A stretch of 14,716 nt of DNA, taken from the NCBI GenBank assembly GCA_002328035.1, contig DCVL01000037.1, forward strand, positions 1 to 14,716, given 5' to 3'. Within the stretch, counting starts at the first letter, position 1; every line of letters begins with the position of its first letter. A program made the translations under genes and the position numbers. Source of the stretch: Geobacter sp. UBA2189. Its GTDB lineage: Bacteria > Desulfobacterota > Desulfuromonadia > Geobacterales > Pseudopelobacteraceae. Under the pieces are notes generated by a model. The model worked only from the letters and a program-made list of their open reading frames with translations, was not told where the DNA came from and made no database searches. Of the stretch, positions 5,334-13,388 are shown one piece after another.

Positions 5334-6596
5334 ATGAGTGAATCGGATACTGCTTTACCTAACATACCACCAGGTGCGATCAGAGCTATCTTTAGTCTGC
5401 CTGTTATTGTAGCTGCTCTCGGCTATTTTGTTGATATATACGATCTTGTCCTTTTCAGTATTGTGCGAGTTCCAAGTCTTAAGGCGCTGGGACTGACCGG
5501 CAGGGATCTTGTCGATCAGGGGGTTTTTCTGCTGAACATGCAGATGATCGGCATGCTGCTCGGAGGCATCCTGTGGGGCATTCTGGGGGATCGTAAGGGT
5601 AGGTTGAAGATTATGTTCGGCTCTATCTTCATCTATTCAATCGCCAACTTTTTGAACGGCATGGTTGATTCTATAGGTTCGTACGCTGTTCTCCGTTTTA
5701 TCGCAGGTGTTGGTCTGGCCGGAGAACTGGGCGCAGGAATTACGCTGGTAAGCGAGGTGTTGCATAAGAGGGTCAGGGGATACGGCACCATGATTGTCGC
5801 CTCCGTAGGTGTGTCAGGCGCTATCCTGGCCAATGTTGTTGCCAGAAACTTTGACTGGCGCAAAGCCTTCTTTATTGGTGGGGCCTTGGGGATCTGTCTC
5901 CTTTTGCTCCGTTTTGGGGTGATGGAATCAGGAATGTTCAAAAGCATGAAAGAACAGAGCATGGTGAGTAAGGGCAATTTTCTGTCGCTTTTTACCAGCA
6001 GGGATCGTTTTGCTCGCTTCCTGCATGCAATACTGATAGGTCTGCCTTCCTGGTTTGTTGTGGGGGTTTTGATTACTTTTTCACCTGAGTTTGCGAAGAT
6101 GCTGGGAGTGGTGGGAACTGTTTCTGCCGGTAATGCGGTGATGTACTGTTATCTTGGGCTGGTAGCCGGTGACATGGTCAGCGGAATGCTGAGTCAGATC
6201 CTGAAGAGCCGGAAGAAGGTGGTGTTGCTGTTTCTCATAATGACGGTTCTGGCAGTGGCGATATACTTCATGGCGAGCGGGGTTTCTGCCGCTAACTTCT
6301 ATCTGATCTGCGGATTGCTTGGTTTCGGTATAGGGTATTGGGCGATTTTCGTAACTATAGCTGCAGAACAGTTTGGAACCAATCTCAGGGCAACTGTAGC
6401 AACCTCTGTGCCCAACTTTGTCCGCGGGATGACGGTGCCGATTACTACACTTTTCCTGCTTATGCGTAACCAGTTTGGTTTGCAGCAGGGGGCAATTATT
6501 GTTGGGTGCCTTACACTTGGAATAGCACTCTTCTCGCTATGGCATCTTCAGGAGACCTTTGATAAGGATCTGGATTACTTTGAGGAGTTTCTATAG
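5334..6596 (+). CDS. MFS transporter, metabolite:H+ symporter-like
   Basis: A 420-aa polytopic inner-membrane protein. I favour ATG 5334 (MSESD), which follows AAAGGGAAAAGAG, over 5316. About 12 hydrophobic segments are visible. The first carries acidic residues (Asp34 and Asp37 in FVDIYDLVLFS) as in the metabolite:H+ symporter and sugar-porter groups. Loop 2-3 has GDRKGR (85-90), the MFS motif A, and the RFIAGVGLAGE stretch (121-131) resembles motif B. AAEQFGTNLRAT (343-354) matches the loop near segment 11 of these families. Substrate is unknown; organic or amino acids and sugars are all possible. It is transcribed alone and converges on the Dabb gene 23 bp downstream. No clear intrinsic terminator separates them, only a weak stem around GGTTTCTTGCAAAGACACC at 6601-6619. 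Confidence 0.85.
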   Translation: MSESDTALPNIPPGAIRAIFSLPVIVAALGYFVDIYDLVLFSIVRVPSLKALGLTGRDLVDQGVFLLNMQMIGMLLGGILWGILGDRKGRLKIMFGSIFIYSIANFLNGMVDSIGSYAVLRFIAGVGLAGELGAGITLVSEVLHKRVRGYGTMIVASVGVSGAILANVVARNFDWRKAFFIGGALGICLLLLRFGVMESGMFKSMKEQSMVSKGNFLSLFTSRDRFARFLHAILIGLPSWFVVGVLITFSPEFAKMLGVVGTVSAGNAVMYCYLGLVAGDMVSGMLSQILKSRKKVVLLFLIMTVLAVAIYFMASGVSAANFYLICGLLGFGIGYWAIFVTIAAEQFGTNLRATVATSVPNFVRGMTVPITTLFLLMRNQFGLQQGAIIVGCLTLGIALFSLWHLQETFDKDLDYFEEFL

Positions 6597-6619
6597 GGAA
6601 TGGTTTCTTGCAAAGACAC

Positions 6620-6904
6620 CTAATAATCAACAGCTACTATAGAAGAGCAGTTTGCCTTCATAAACGGTATTACCTCACCGGCATGATATGGGTGCACCTG
6701 ATAGGCCTGTAGATCATCCAGTGAATCAAATTTTGTAACCAATGCAACATCGTAGGATCGTTCAGAACGGGTAATATCTATTCCTGCCTCCAGATGCCTC
6801 AGCTGGCCAATCTTTCCCTCCATTGAGAGCAACCGGTCCCTTACCTCAACGATCTTGTCTGTATCAGGTTCCTGTAGCTTGAAAAAAACTATATGAGTGA
6901 CCAT
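6620..6904 (-). CDS. Dabb (stress-responsive A/B barrel) domain protein
   Basis: A 94-aa single-domain protein. MVTHIVFFKLQE at the N-terminus, a central R-SERSYDVALVTKFDSLDDLQAYQ block, then HPYHAGEVIPFM match the Dabb ferredoxin-like alpha/beta barrel (the H-x-V-x-F and L-x-x-Y-x-x-H-P-x-H motifs). Family members form dimers; characterised ones act in stress response or as small cyclases, while the bacterial versions are mostly unassigned. It is the last gene of the hisC-to-Dabb minus-strand series, 38 bp after hisB, with AAGGAG about 11 bases upstream of the start. No link with histidine synthesis is known to me; co-transcription is the only hint. Confidence 0.8.
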   Translation of the reverse strand: MVTHIVFFKLQEPDTDKIVEVRDRLLSMEGKIGQLRHLEAGIDITRSERSYDVALVTKFDSLDDLQAYQVHPYHAGEVIPFMKANCSSIVAVDY

Positions 6905-6942
6905 TTGAAATATCTCTCCTTGCCAGCAGTAATGGGGTGCTT

Positions 6943-7530
6943 CTATAAAACCCCTTTGGTTGACATAATGCCATCAAGACGCGAATCAATCGTTGTTGCG
7001 CTGTCCAATGCGCGTCCGAATCCTTTGAAACAGGCTTCAAGTATATGGTGGATGTTGTCGCCGTAGATCAGGTTTATATGGAGGTTGCAGGCGCAACTGT
7101 TAGCAAAAGCCTGAAAGAACTCTTTTGCCAGTTCAACATCGAAATTCCCTACCTTGACTTTGGGAAGATCGAGATTGTAAACCAGGTACGGGCGACCTGA
7201 AAGGTCTATAGTCAGATCCGCAAGGGTCTCATCCATTGGGATCCTTGAGCTGCCATAACGCACTATCCCTTTTTTGTCACCAAGAGCCTTTCTGAATGCC
7301 TCGCCAAGCACAATTCCAACATCCTCAACCAGATGGTGAAAGTCAATCTCTGTATCTCCCTTAGCTTCTATGTTCAGATCAAACAGGCCATGTCTTGAAA
7401 AGAGGTTTAACATATGGTCAAGAAACGGAACCGAGGTCTGGATAGATGCGGTTCCCCTGCCGTCTATGTTCAGGCTCAAATTAATCTGTGTCTCTGTTGT
7501 AATCCGTTCTATCTCTGCGGAGCGTGTCAT
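6943..7530 (-). CDS. hisB: Imidazoleglycerol-phosphate dehydratase
   Basis: A 195-aa enzyme (EC 4.2.1.19) that dehydrates imidazole glycerol phosphate to imidazole acetol phosphate in histidine biosynthesis, in the cytosol. The Mn-binding His/Glu motifs are present: DHMLNLFSRHGLFD, HHLVEDVGIVLGEAF and the C-terminal DNIHHILEACFKGFGRAL, plus the late STKG tail. The length is that of the monofunctional bacterial type, with no phosphatase fusion. I chose ATG 7530 because GAGGG lies about 7 bases before it and the alternative 7542 ATG, overlapping the previous stop as ATGA, lacks a ribosome binding site; translation from 7542 would add only MRDN. It lies two genes after hisC, separated by a zinc-ribbon ORF. 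Confidence 0.95.
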   Translation of the reverse strand: MTRSAEIERITTETQINLSLNIDGRGTASIQTSVPFLDHMLNLFSRHGLFDLNIEAKGDTEIDFHHLVEDVGIVLGEAFRKALGDKKGIVRYGSSRIPMDETLADLTIDLSGRPYLVYNLDLPKVKVGNFDVELAKEFFQAFANSCACNLHINLIYGDNIHHILEACFKGFGRALDSATTIDSRLDGIMSTKGVL

Positions 7531-7538
7531 ATTATCCC

Positions 7539-7943
7539 TCATCTGGTTCCATTTATGTCAAACTTGTTTAGCGGGTGTCCGGTTACCAGGAAGGCCTTTT
7601 TCTCTTTGCTGCTCCAGAGTGAAAGATAACCTTTCCAGCCTTTTACCGTCAGCAGATCCTTGATATTATCCAATACTTCAGGATCCGGTTCCGAGTGAAA
7701 TGCATTGTAGCCGGTGTAACCTCCTGGTGGTATAAGGCGATACGCTCCGAAGCCCTGTGACTCACTCCTCTTCATCAGGCTTGAGCTTCCATCTCCATCC
7801 CAGCGGTACTCTTCGTAGACTGTCCAGCCACAGATTGGACACATAACACGCCTGGAGCTGAAATGCCCCCAAACCTCGGTATCAATTCGTGAGTAGTTGA
7901 ACCCGCATTGTCCGCAATGAGCGTGTATCTCTGCCAGTTTCAT
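7539..7943 (-). CDS. Zinc-ribbon hypothetical protein within the his cluster
   Basis: A 134-aa protein with two Cys pairs in the N-terminal third, CGQC (10-13) and CPIC (35-38), typical of a treble-clef or rubredoxin-like zinc ribbon. An aromatic/Gly-rich middle (SQGFGAYRLIPPGGYTGY) and a C-terminal helix-strand section (VLDNIKDLLTVKGWKGYLS) follow. I do not recognise a named family. The start is supported by AAGGAGACAAATC before ATG. It begins 14 bp after hisC and its stop lies next to the hisB start, so it is almost surely in the same mRNA. Its position suggests a histidine-linked or simply co-regulated role; nothing in the sequence shows a reaction. Confidence 0.8.
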   Translation of the reverse strand: MKLAEIHAHCGQCGFNYSRIDTEVWGHFSSRRVMCPICGWTVYEEYRWDGDGSSSLMKRSESQGFGAYRLIPPGGYTGYNAFHSEPDPEVLDNIKDLLTVKGWKGYLSLWSSKEKKAFLVTGHPLNKFDINGTR

Positions 7944-7957
7944 GATTTGTCTCCTTG

Positions 7958-9016
7958 TCAGCCGATCTCTTTCAGGGTACTCAGAGTATGTTTCATTTCT
8001 TCAATCGTTCCGATTGAGATACGTAATCCATGCTTGAGTAAAGGGTCAGTGAAGTGGCGAACAAGAATCTTGCGTTCGTAAAGGGCATCGTAGACCCTCC
8101 GACCGTTGAGATCAGACGGAGAAGCAAAGACAAAGTTGCCACCGGAATCTAATACCTCATATCCGGCTTTTTGCAACTCTGAACTGAAAAAATCTCTGGT
8201 GGCAATGACCTGTGCCAGTTTTTCGCTGAAATAGGTCTGGTCTTGCAGGGCGGCAATGCATGCTGCCTGCGCGAGTCTGTCAAGATTGTAGTGATCCCTT
8301 ATCTTGTCCAGAGCGGAGATTATCTCAGGTCTGGCAATGGCAAACCCGAGACGCATGCCTGCCAGGGCATAGCTCTTTGAGAGAGTACGTGTTATGACGA
8401 CGTTTTTATGACGTTTAACAAGTTCAAGGGCATTGTTTCCGCTAAAATCTGCGTAAGCCTCATCTATTACCAGAAGGCCATCGCAACGGGATGCAATTTC
8501 ATCAAGATAATCAATGGGAAAAGAAAAGCCGAGCGGTGAGTTGGGGGTAGTGACAAAGAAGATCTTTCCATTATAACGGCCTGGAAAATCGGCAATTCTA
8601 AACTGATCGGTCAATCCAAATCTGCGAATCTTTGCCCCCTGAATCTCTGCCAGTGTGGCGTAGTATGAATAAGAGGGGTGGATATAGGCAACTTCCTCAC
8701 CTTCAGCGGCAGATGCGCGTATTAGATTGTTCAGGGCTTCGTCAGAACCATTGGCCATTATGATCCAGGAGGGATCAAATCCGTAGAGATCCCCCGCCAC
8801 CTTACGCAGCTTTTCACTGGATGCACTGGGATAGGTGCGGAGACTGGCTCCACTGCTCCCCAACTCCTCCAATATTGCATCTTTTACTTTTGGTGAAGGG
8901 GGATAGGGGTTCTCGTTGGTGTTCAGTTTGATCCATGAGGCAATGTCAGGTGGCTGGAAACCTGGCGTATAGCCTGTCATCTCATCGATATTGGGACGTA
9001 ATATTTTAGTATTCAT
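7958..9016 (-). CDS. hisC: Histidinol-phosphate aminotransferase
   Basis: A 352-aa PLP enzyme of fold type I (EC 2.6.1.9) transferring an amino group from glutamate to imidazole acetol phosphate. The N-terminal LNTNENPYPPSP, the substrate-binding TTPNSPLG (156-163), the cofactor Asp in IDEAYAD (184-190) and the Schiff-base lysine K214 in TLSKSYALAGMRLG are all in place, as is the late Arg in LRISIG. Length is normal. The ATG at 9016 is used because it gives the usual N-terminus, but no good Shine-Dalgarno sequence is seen upstream. It is the first gene of the minus-strand series hisC, zinc-ribbon, hisB, Dabb; hisG, hisD, hisH, hisA and hisF are not in the window. Related aromatic aminotransferases share this fold, but hisB nearby favours HisC. 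Confidence 0.93.
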   Translation of the reverse strand: MNTKILRPNIDEMTGYTPGFQPPDIASWIKLNTNENPYPPSPKVKDAILEELGSSGASLRTYPSASSEKLRKVAGDLYGFDPSWIIMANGSDEALNNLIRASAAEGEEVAYIHPSYSYYATLAEIQGAKIRRFGLTDQFRIADFPGRYNGKIFFVTTPNSPLGFSFPIDYLDEIASRCDGLLVIDEAYADFSGNNALELVKRHKNVVITRTLSKSYALAGMRLGFAIARPEIISALDKIRDHYNLDRLAQAACIAALQDQTYFSEKLAQVIATRDFFSSELQKAGYEVLDSGGNFVFASPSDLNGRRVYDALYERKILVRHFTDPLLKHGLRISIGTIEEMKHTLSTLKEIG

Positions 9017-9127
9017 AATGGAGTATCAATAACATGCTTGTAAGGTGCGTTCAAGCCTCAATCTGGATAAACAGATGGCTGTCCGGTTTGTTACTGAAGT
9101 GGCGAGATATCATTTTAATCAAATATA

Positions 9128-9143
9128 TTGAATAGTTATTCAA
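9128..9143. promoter_or_regulatory. Inverted repeat in the hisC-U32 divergent intergenic region
   Basis: TTGAATA (9128-9134) and TATTCAA (9137-9143) form a perfect 7-bp inverted repeat with a 2-bp centre, about 110 bp from each divergent start codon. It could bind a dimeric regulator of one or both directions. The rest of the 226-bp gap (9017-9242) holds no gene. TTGCAT (9166-9171) and TATGAT (9191-9196) are a weak promoter candidate toward the U32 gene, with an over-long 19-bp spacer. Confidence 0.35.
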
Positions 9144-9242
9144 GCCATTTATGGCGTCTGCCCGTTTGCATTTTACAGATTCATCCCTACTATGATAGCA
9201 TCAAAAACCTTTGAGATTTAGAACATCCAGACTGGATAAAAT

Positions 9243-10484
9243 GTGAAGAAACCGGAACTGCTGGCACCTGCCGGCAATATGGAAAAACTGAAATGCGCCA
9301 TAAGATATGGGGCTGATGCTGTCTACTTAGGTGGCACTGATTTCGGTCTGCGTAATATGTCCGGGAACTTCAGTATGGAAGAGATGCTGCCGGCTATTGA
9401 GCTATCTCATCTGCATGGAGTTCGTTGTTACCTTACAGTAAACAGCTATGTACCGGATCATGCCCTTTCAAGGCTTGAGGATTACCTTGAAAAGCTGGCT
9501 CTGCTCCCTTTTGACGCCTATATAGTCAGTGATCCAGGTGTATTGAGGATGGTGCGACGGATCTCGCCTGATCGAGAGATTCACCTTTCAACCCAGGCCA
9601 ATACCATAAACAGGGAAACGGCTCTTTTCTGGGAGGAACAAGGGGTAAGCTGCATAAACTTGGCTCGTGAGATGACGCTTGAGGATATACGCTCTACTGT
9701 CAAGGCAGTCTCGATACCGTGTGAGGTGTTTGTTCATGGCGCGCTCTGCATCGCCTATTCAGGCCGTTGCCTGCTTTCAAGCGCGTTGACCGGACGAAGC
9801 GCAAACCTGGGTGAGTGTACCCAGCCTTGCCGATGGAAGTATTCGCTTGTTGAGGAAACAAGGCCAAATCAGCAACTGCCGATAGAAGAGGACTCAAACG
9901 GAACCTTTATCTTCAACTCGCGTGATCTCTGTCTTCTGGAGTATCTGCCGGATCTGGTGAGAGCCGGAGTAGGTGCCTTGAAGATTGAGGGAAGGATGAA
10001 GGGAATCCACTACCTAGCCAGTACCATCAGGGTTTACCGTACAGCCCTTGACCGTTTCTGTGAAAATCCTGAAAGCTACAATCCTGAACCTGCATGGATG
10101 GAAGAGCTGGAGAGCTTGAGTCATCGTGGTTATACCACAGGTTTCTTGCTGGGTAATCCACGCGATGTTGGGCAATCTTACCAGGCAGGCTATCTGCGGA
10201 GCCACCAGCTGGTAGGTGTTGTTGAACGGCTTCTTGAACATGGGAGAGCCGTTGTCCTGGTTAGAAACAGATTCAAGTCTGGAGATAGCCTTTCCCTTAT
10301 GGGGCCTGGGATGAAGAATGCCGAATTTACAGCAAAAAATCTTGTACTTGCAGAATGCGATTCCAGTAGAGAACTGCTTGAGGTAGTTCATCCGAACATG
10401 CGGATAATTATGGATGTTCCAACAGAGGCAGCGTCTGATGATCTGATCAGGCTGCCAGGTAGCTTGCAGGAAACCCTTGTATGA
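9243..10484 (+). CDS. U32 peptidase-family protein (TrhP/YegQ-like)
   Basis: A 413-aa cytosolic protein starting at GTG 9243 (GGAT 7-10 bases upstream is a weak ribosome binding site). PELLAPAGNMEKLKCAI at the N-terminus and the family signature around 161-179 (EVFVHGALCIAYSGRCLLS) identify U32. Cys169, Cys176, Cys192 or Cys196, and Cys230 fit the conserved cysteines that hold an iron-sulfur cluster in UbiU/UbiV and probably TrhP. Despite the peptidase name, the best-studied bacterial members are RNA or cofactor hydroxylation proteins: TrhP makes 5-hydroxyuridine in tRNA, RlhA acts on 23S rRNA. The length and the extra C-terminal beta domain (about 300-400) suit TrhP/YegQ best; collagenase-like PrtC remains possible. 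It heads a plus-strand series and overlaps the next gene by 4 bases. Confidence 0.85.
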   Translation: MKKPELLAPAGNMEKLKCAIRYGADAVYLGGTDFGLRNMSGNFSMEEMLPAIELSHLHGVRCYLTVNSYVPDHALSRLEDYLEKLALLPFDAYIVSDPGVLRMVRRISPDREIHLSTQANTINRETALFWEEQGVSCINLAREMTLEDIRSTVKAVSIPCEVFVHGALCIAYSGRCLLSSALTGRSANLGECTQPCRWKYSLVEETRPNQQLPIEEDSNGTFIFNSRDLCLLEYLPDLVRAGVGALKIEGRMKGIHYLASTIRVYRTALDRFCENPESYNPEPAWMEELESLSHRGYTTGFLLGNPRDVGQSYQAGYLRSHQLVGVVERLLEHGRAVVLVRNRFKSGDSLSLMGPGMKNAEFTAKNLVLAECDSSRELLEVVHPNMRIIMDVPTEAASDDLIRLPGSLQETLV

Positions 10485-12202
10485 GCCACCTGTATGAGCC
10501 GTTGAATCAATCCGAAGGACATTGGTTGAGGGATTTGATAATCCTTCTGCTGCTTTTTGGTGTCTTGTTTCTTGGTGGGCTTGGTTCAGCTCCGCTGATC
10601 GATCCTGATGAAGGGCGTTATGCAGAGATCCCCAGAGAGATGCTTGAGAAGAACGATTTTGTCACCCCTACTCTCAACTATGTCAAATATTTTGAAAAGC
10701 CCCCACTTCTCTATTGGGTAAATGCAGCCTCAATCTCTCTCTTTGGACAGAATGAATTTGCTGGAAGGCTCCCTTCTGCTCTGTCAGGGCTTTTTACAAT
10801 CCTGTTGACTTACATTGCAGGCCGCAATTTCTTTGATCGTAAAACGGCGATTACAGGTGCGATGATATTAGGCACGAGCGCCGGATTTATGCTGCAGTCC
10901 AGAATTATACTGACCGATATGCTACTTACGCTCTGCCTTACCGGTTCCATGTTCAGTTTTCTGCTTGCCAGCCGCAGCAGAAATCAGAAGCAGCAGTTCT
11001 ACTTCTATCTGTTCTTCATCTTTAGCGCGCTCGCTGTATTGACAAAGGGGCTGATAGGGATAGTTCTGCCTGGCGGGATAATCTTCTGGTATCTGGTTTT
11101 AAGCGGTCAGTGGCGTCTGTTGCGTGAAACCCCCTGGTTTTCAGGACTCTTACTGTTTCTGGCTGTCGCAGCCCCCTGGTTTGTCCTGGTTTCTTTGAAA
11201 AATCCTGAATTTCCTCACTTTTTCTTTATACATGAACATTTTCAAAGATATACAAGCACCGTTCATAATCGTAGTCAGCCGTTCTGGTTTTTTGTTCCTA
11301 TTCTGATACTTACATTCTTCCCCTGGTCTTTCTTTTTGGCAGGCAGTCTCAAAAAAGGATGGCAGGAGCGGTATAACAGCAAAGGTACAAGCTTGTTCCT
11401 GCTGATCTGGCCTGTTGTGATAATTTTCTTTTTTTCCCTGTCCAGTTCAAAGCTTGTTCCATACATTCTTCCAACATTTCCTCCATTGGCATTGCTTACC
11501 GCCAGAGCCCTTACTGTCCAATATCAGGCAAGACAGGCTGATTTCAGAATTACCCTGTATGTTTTGGCTTTATTGTTGCTGACAACGGGGGTGGCAGTAG
11601 CGTTACTGCCGTTGATGAGCTGGCTGCCTCCTTTTCTGCAAAAAACCGGTCAACTGGGACGTGAGATTGCCGGAATACTTAATGAACCTGGAATTGCGCT
11701 ACAACAGACTGTTCCGGCTGGATTACTGCCATTCTGTCTGGGGTTGTTGCTCATCTGGACATCTCGGATACGCTCTATCCAGCTCCTTATATGGGTGCTT
11801 TGTCTCTTCGGGATACTGCTGGAAATTATTCTGCCATCCGGATTTAATAAATATGCCGCTGAACGTCTATCCAGCCGTAGTCTGGCAAAGGCTGTGCTGG
11901 CCAATGCAGATTCACAGACAATAATTGCACAGAGCGCCCCAAGACAGGGGATAAACTTTTATACTGGCAAGCGCTTGATAACGGTTGGTGATCCGGATGA
12001 ACTTGCCTTTGGGAGCAGGCAGGGTAATCAACAGGGCTGGTTTCTGACCCAGGAACAGTTCTATTCACTATGGCGTTCCGAAAAGCGGGTTATGATAGTT
12101 GTACCTCGACATGAGGCAAGCCTTTACGAATCTTCTGTCCATAATGTTGTACCAAGTAAACTTGCAGATAACGGATCTTTATTGTTGCTTTCAAACCGTT
12201 AA
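10481..12202 (+). CDS. ArnT-like GT-C glycosyltransferase (PMT/GT39/GT83 family), inner membrane
   Basis: A 573-aa protein with about 12 hydrophobic helices, the first at about 18-38. The first periplasmic loop holds DPDEGRYAEIPREM (41-54) and then FEKPPLLYW (71-79), the conserved ArnT/PMT motifs with the acidic catalytic residues. ArnT moves 4-amino-4-deoxy-L-arabinose from undecaprenyl phosphate to lipid A; relatives transfer mannose, hexuronate or other sugars from polyprenyl carriers. The C-terminal part (about 440-573) is a soluble periplasmic domain as in ArnT. The start overlaps the U32 stop (ATGA), so translation is coupled. The ArnB-like aminotransferase 20 bp downstream supports an amino-sugar donor, but ArnA, ArnC and ArnD are not seen here, so the exact sugar is uncertain. 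Confidence 0.85.
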   Translation: MSHLYEPLNQSEGHWLRDLIILLLLFGVLFLGGLGSAPLIDPDEGRYAEIPREMLEKNDFVTPTLNYVKYFEKPPLLYWVNAASISLFGQNEFAGRLPSALSGLFTILLTYIAGRNFFDRKTAITGAMILGTSAGFMLQSRIILTDMLLTLCLTGSMFSFLLASRSRNQKQQFYFYLFFIFSALAVLTKGLIGIVLPGGIIFWYLVLSGQWRLLRETPWFSGLLLFLAVAAPWFVLVSLKNPEFPHFFFIHEHFQRYTSTVHNRSQPFWFFVPILILTFFPWSFFLAGSLKKGWQERYNSKGTSLFLLIWPVVIIFFFSLSSSKLVPYILPTFPPLALLTARALTVQYQARQADFRITLYVLALLLLTTGVAVALLPLMSWLPPFLQKTGQLGREIAGILNEPGIALQQTVPAGLLPFCLGLLLIWTSRIRSIQLLIWVLCLFGILLEIILPSGFNKYAAERLSSRSLAKAVLANADSQTIIAQSAPRQGINFYTGKRLITVGDPDELAFGSRQGNQQGWFLTQEQFYSLWRSEKRVMIVVPRHEASLYESSVHNVVPSKLADNGSLLLLSNR

Positions 12203-12222
12203 AAATTAAGGAGTATTAGTCT

Positions 12223-13386
12223 ATGCGTACTGTCTTTTTACCGTTTTCAACACCGGCACTCGGTGATGAAGAGATCAACGAGGTTGTTGACTCACTCCGT
12301 TCCGGCTGGATTACAACGGGTCCCAAGGTCAAACGTTTTGAGGATGCCTTCAAGGCCTACGTAGGTTCTCCTTTTGCTGTCCCTCTCAGCTCGGCGACAG
12401 CCGGTCTGCACCTTACTCTGCAGGCTTTGAAGATTAAAGATGGGGATGAGATTATAACTACCCCAATGACCTTTGCCTCAACTGTAAGCATGATAATACT
12501 GGCCGGGGCTACCCCTGTGCTGGCTGATATTGAACAGGGTACACTCAATATTGATGTCGCAAAGGTTGCTGAGAAGATTACTCCACGTACAAAAGCTGTC
12601 ATTCCTGTGCATTTTGCAGGTCAGTCCTGCGATATGGATCCGTTGTTTGATATTGCCAGACAGCATGGTCTTACTATAATTGAGGATGCAGCACATGCAG
12701 TGGGTACGGAGTATAAAGGCAGGAAGATAGGCAGCCTTGACAGCATCTCGATATTCTCGTTTCATCCAAATAAAAATATCACCACAGGCGAAGGTGGAAT
12801 GGTCTGTACATCCGATGAATCTCTTGCGGAAGAGGTCTCTCTGTTAAAGTTTCATGGCATGAGCCGTGAAGCCTGGAAGCGCTTTGCTTCCAGCGGAACC
12901 CCCAACTACGATATTATGATGCCTGGCTATAAATACAACATGATGGATATTCAGGCCGCTATCGGCATACATCAGCTTCCAAGGCTGGACGGCTTTATTG
13001 AACGCCGAAGGGAGATTGCCGAGCAGTATAACCTGGCTTTTGCCGATATTCCTGAGCTTGCCTTGCCTGGATATGCACAGTATCCGCAACGCCATGCCTG
13101 GCATCTCTACACTCCTCTTATAAGGATTGAAAAACTGTCCATCGATCGTGACCACTTTATGGCAGAGCTGAAGGCGCGCAACATAGGAAGCGGCCTTCAT
13201 TACAAGGCAATCCACCATCACACCTGGTACAGGGATAACATGCCTGTAAGCGATGCAGAACTTCCAAATGCCAGTTATGCCTCTGAAAGGATCCTGTCTC
13301 TACCCCTTTTCCCAGCTATGACTGATACGGATGTAGGTGATGTTGTTGCTGCTGTTGCTGATCTGATTACTACTTTCAGGAGATAA
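12223..13386 (+). CDS. DegT/DnrJ/EryC1/StrS-family PLP aminotransferase, ArnB-like
   Basis: A 387-aa PLP enzyme that adds an amino group to a nucleotide-linked keto-sugar. Evidence: the N-terminal LPFSTPALGDEEINEVVDSL, GWITTGPKV (28-36), the SSATAGLHL cofactor-phosphate region (56-64), Asp155 in IIEDAAHAVG and lysine K184 in FHPNKNITTGEGGM, all typical of the ArnB/DegT group. ArnB makes UDP-Ara4N from UDP-4-ketopentose. The partner ArnT-like gene is immediately upstream, so a lipid-A or other envelope amino-sugar pathway is the natural reading; pseudaminic- or perosamine-type substrates are alternatives. AAGGAG lies about 9 bases before the ATG. It ends 2 bp before dnaB. Confidence 0.88.
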   Translation: MRTVFLPFSTPALGDEEINEVVDSLRSGWITTGPKVKRFEDAFKAYVGSPFAVPLSSATAGLHLTLQALKIKDGDEIITTPMTFASTVSMIILAGATPVLADIEQGTLNIDVAKVAEKITPRTKAVIPVHFAGQSCDMDPLFDIARQHGLTIIEDAAHAVGTEYKGRKIGSLDSISIFSFHPNKNITTGEGGMVCTSDESLAEEVSLLKFHGMSREAWKRFASSGTPNYDIMMPGYKYNMMDIQAAIGIHQLPRLDGFIERRREIAEQYNLAFADIPELALPGYAQYPQRHAWHLYTPLIRIEKLSIDRDHFMAELKARNIGSGLHYKAIHHHTWYRDNMPVSDAELPNASYASERILSLPLFPAMTDTDVGDVVAAVADLITTFRR

Positions 13387-13388
13387 CC

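Noticed and set aside
6597..6619. Bidirectional terminator between the transporter and Dabb genes
   Set aside because: Only a weak interrupted stem (GGT/ACC and TCTT/AAGA) without a T-tract is present, so I did not list it as a feature.
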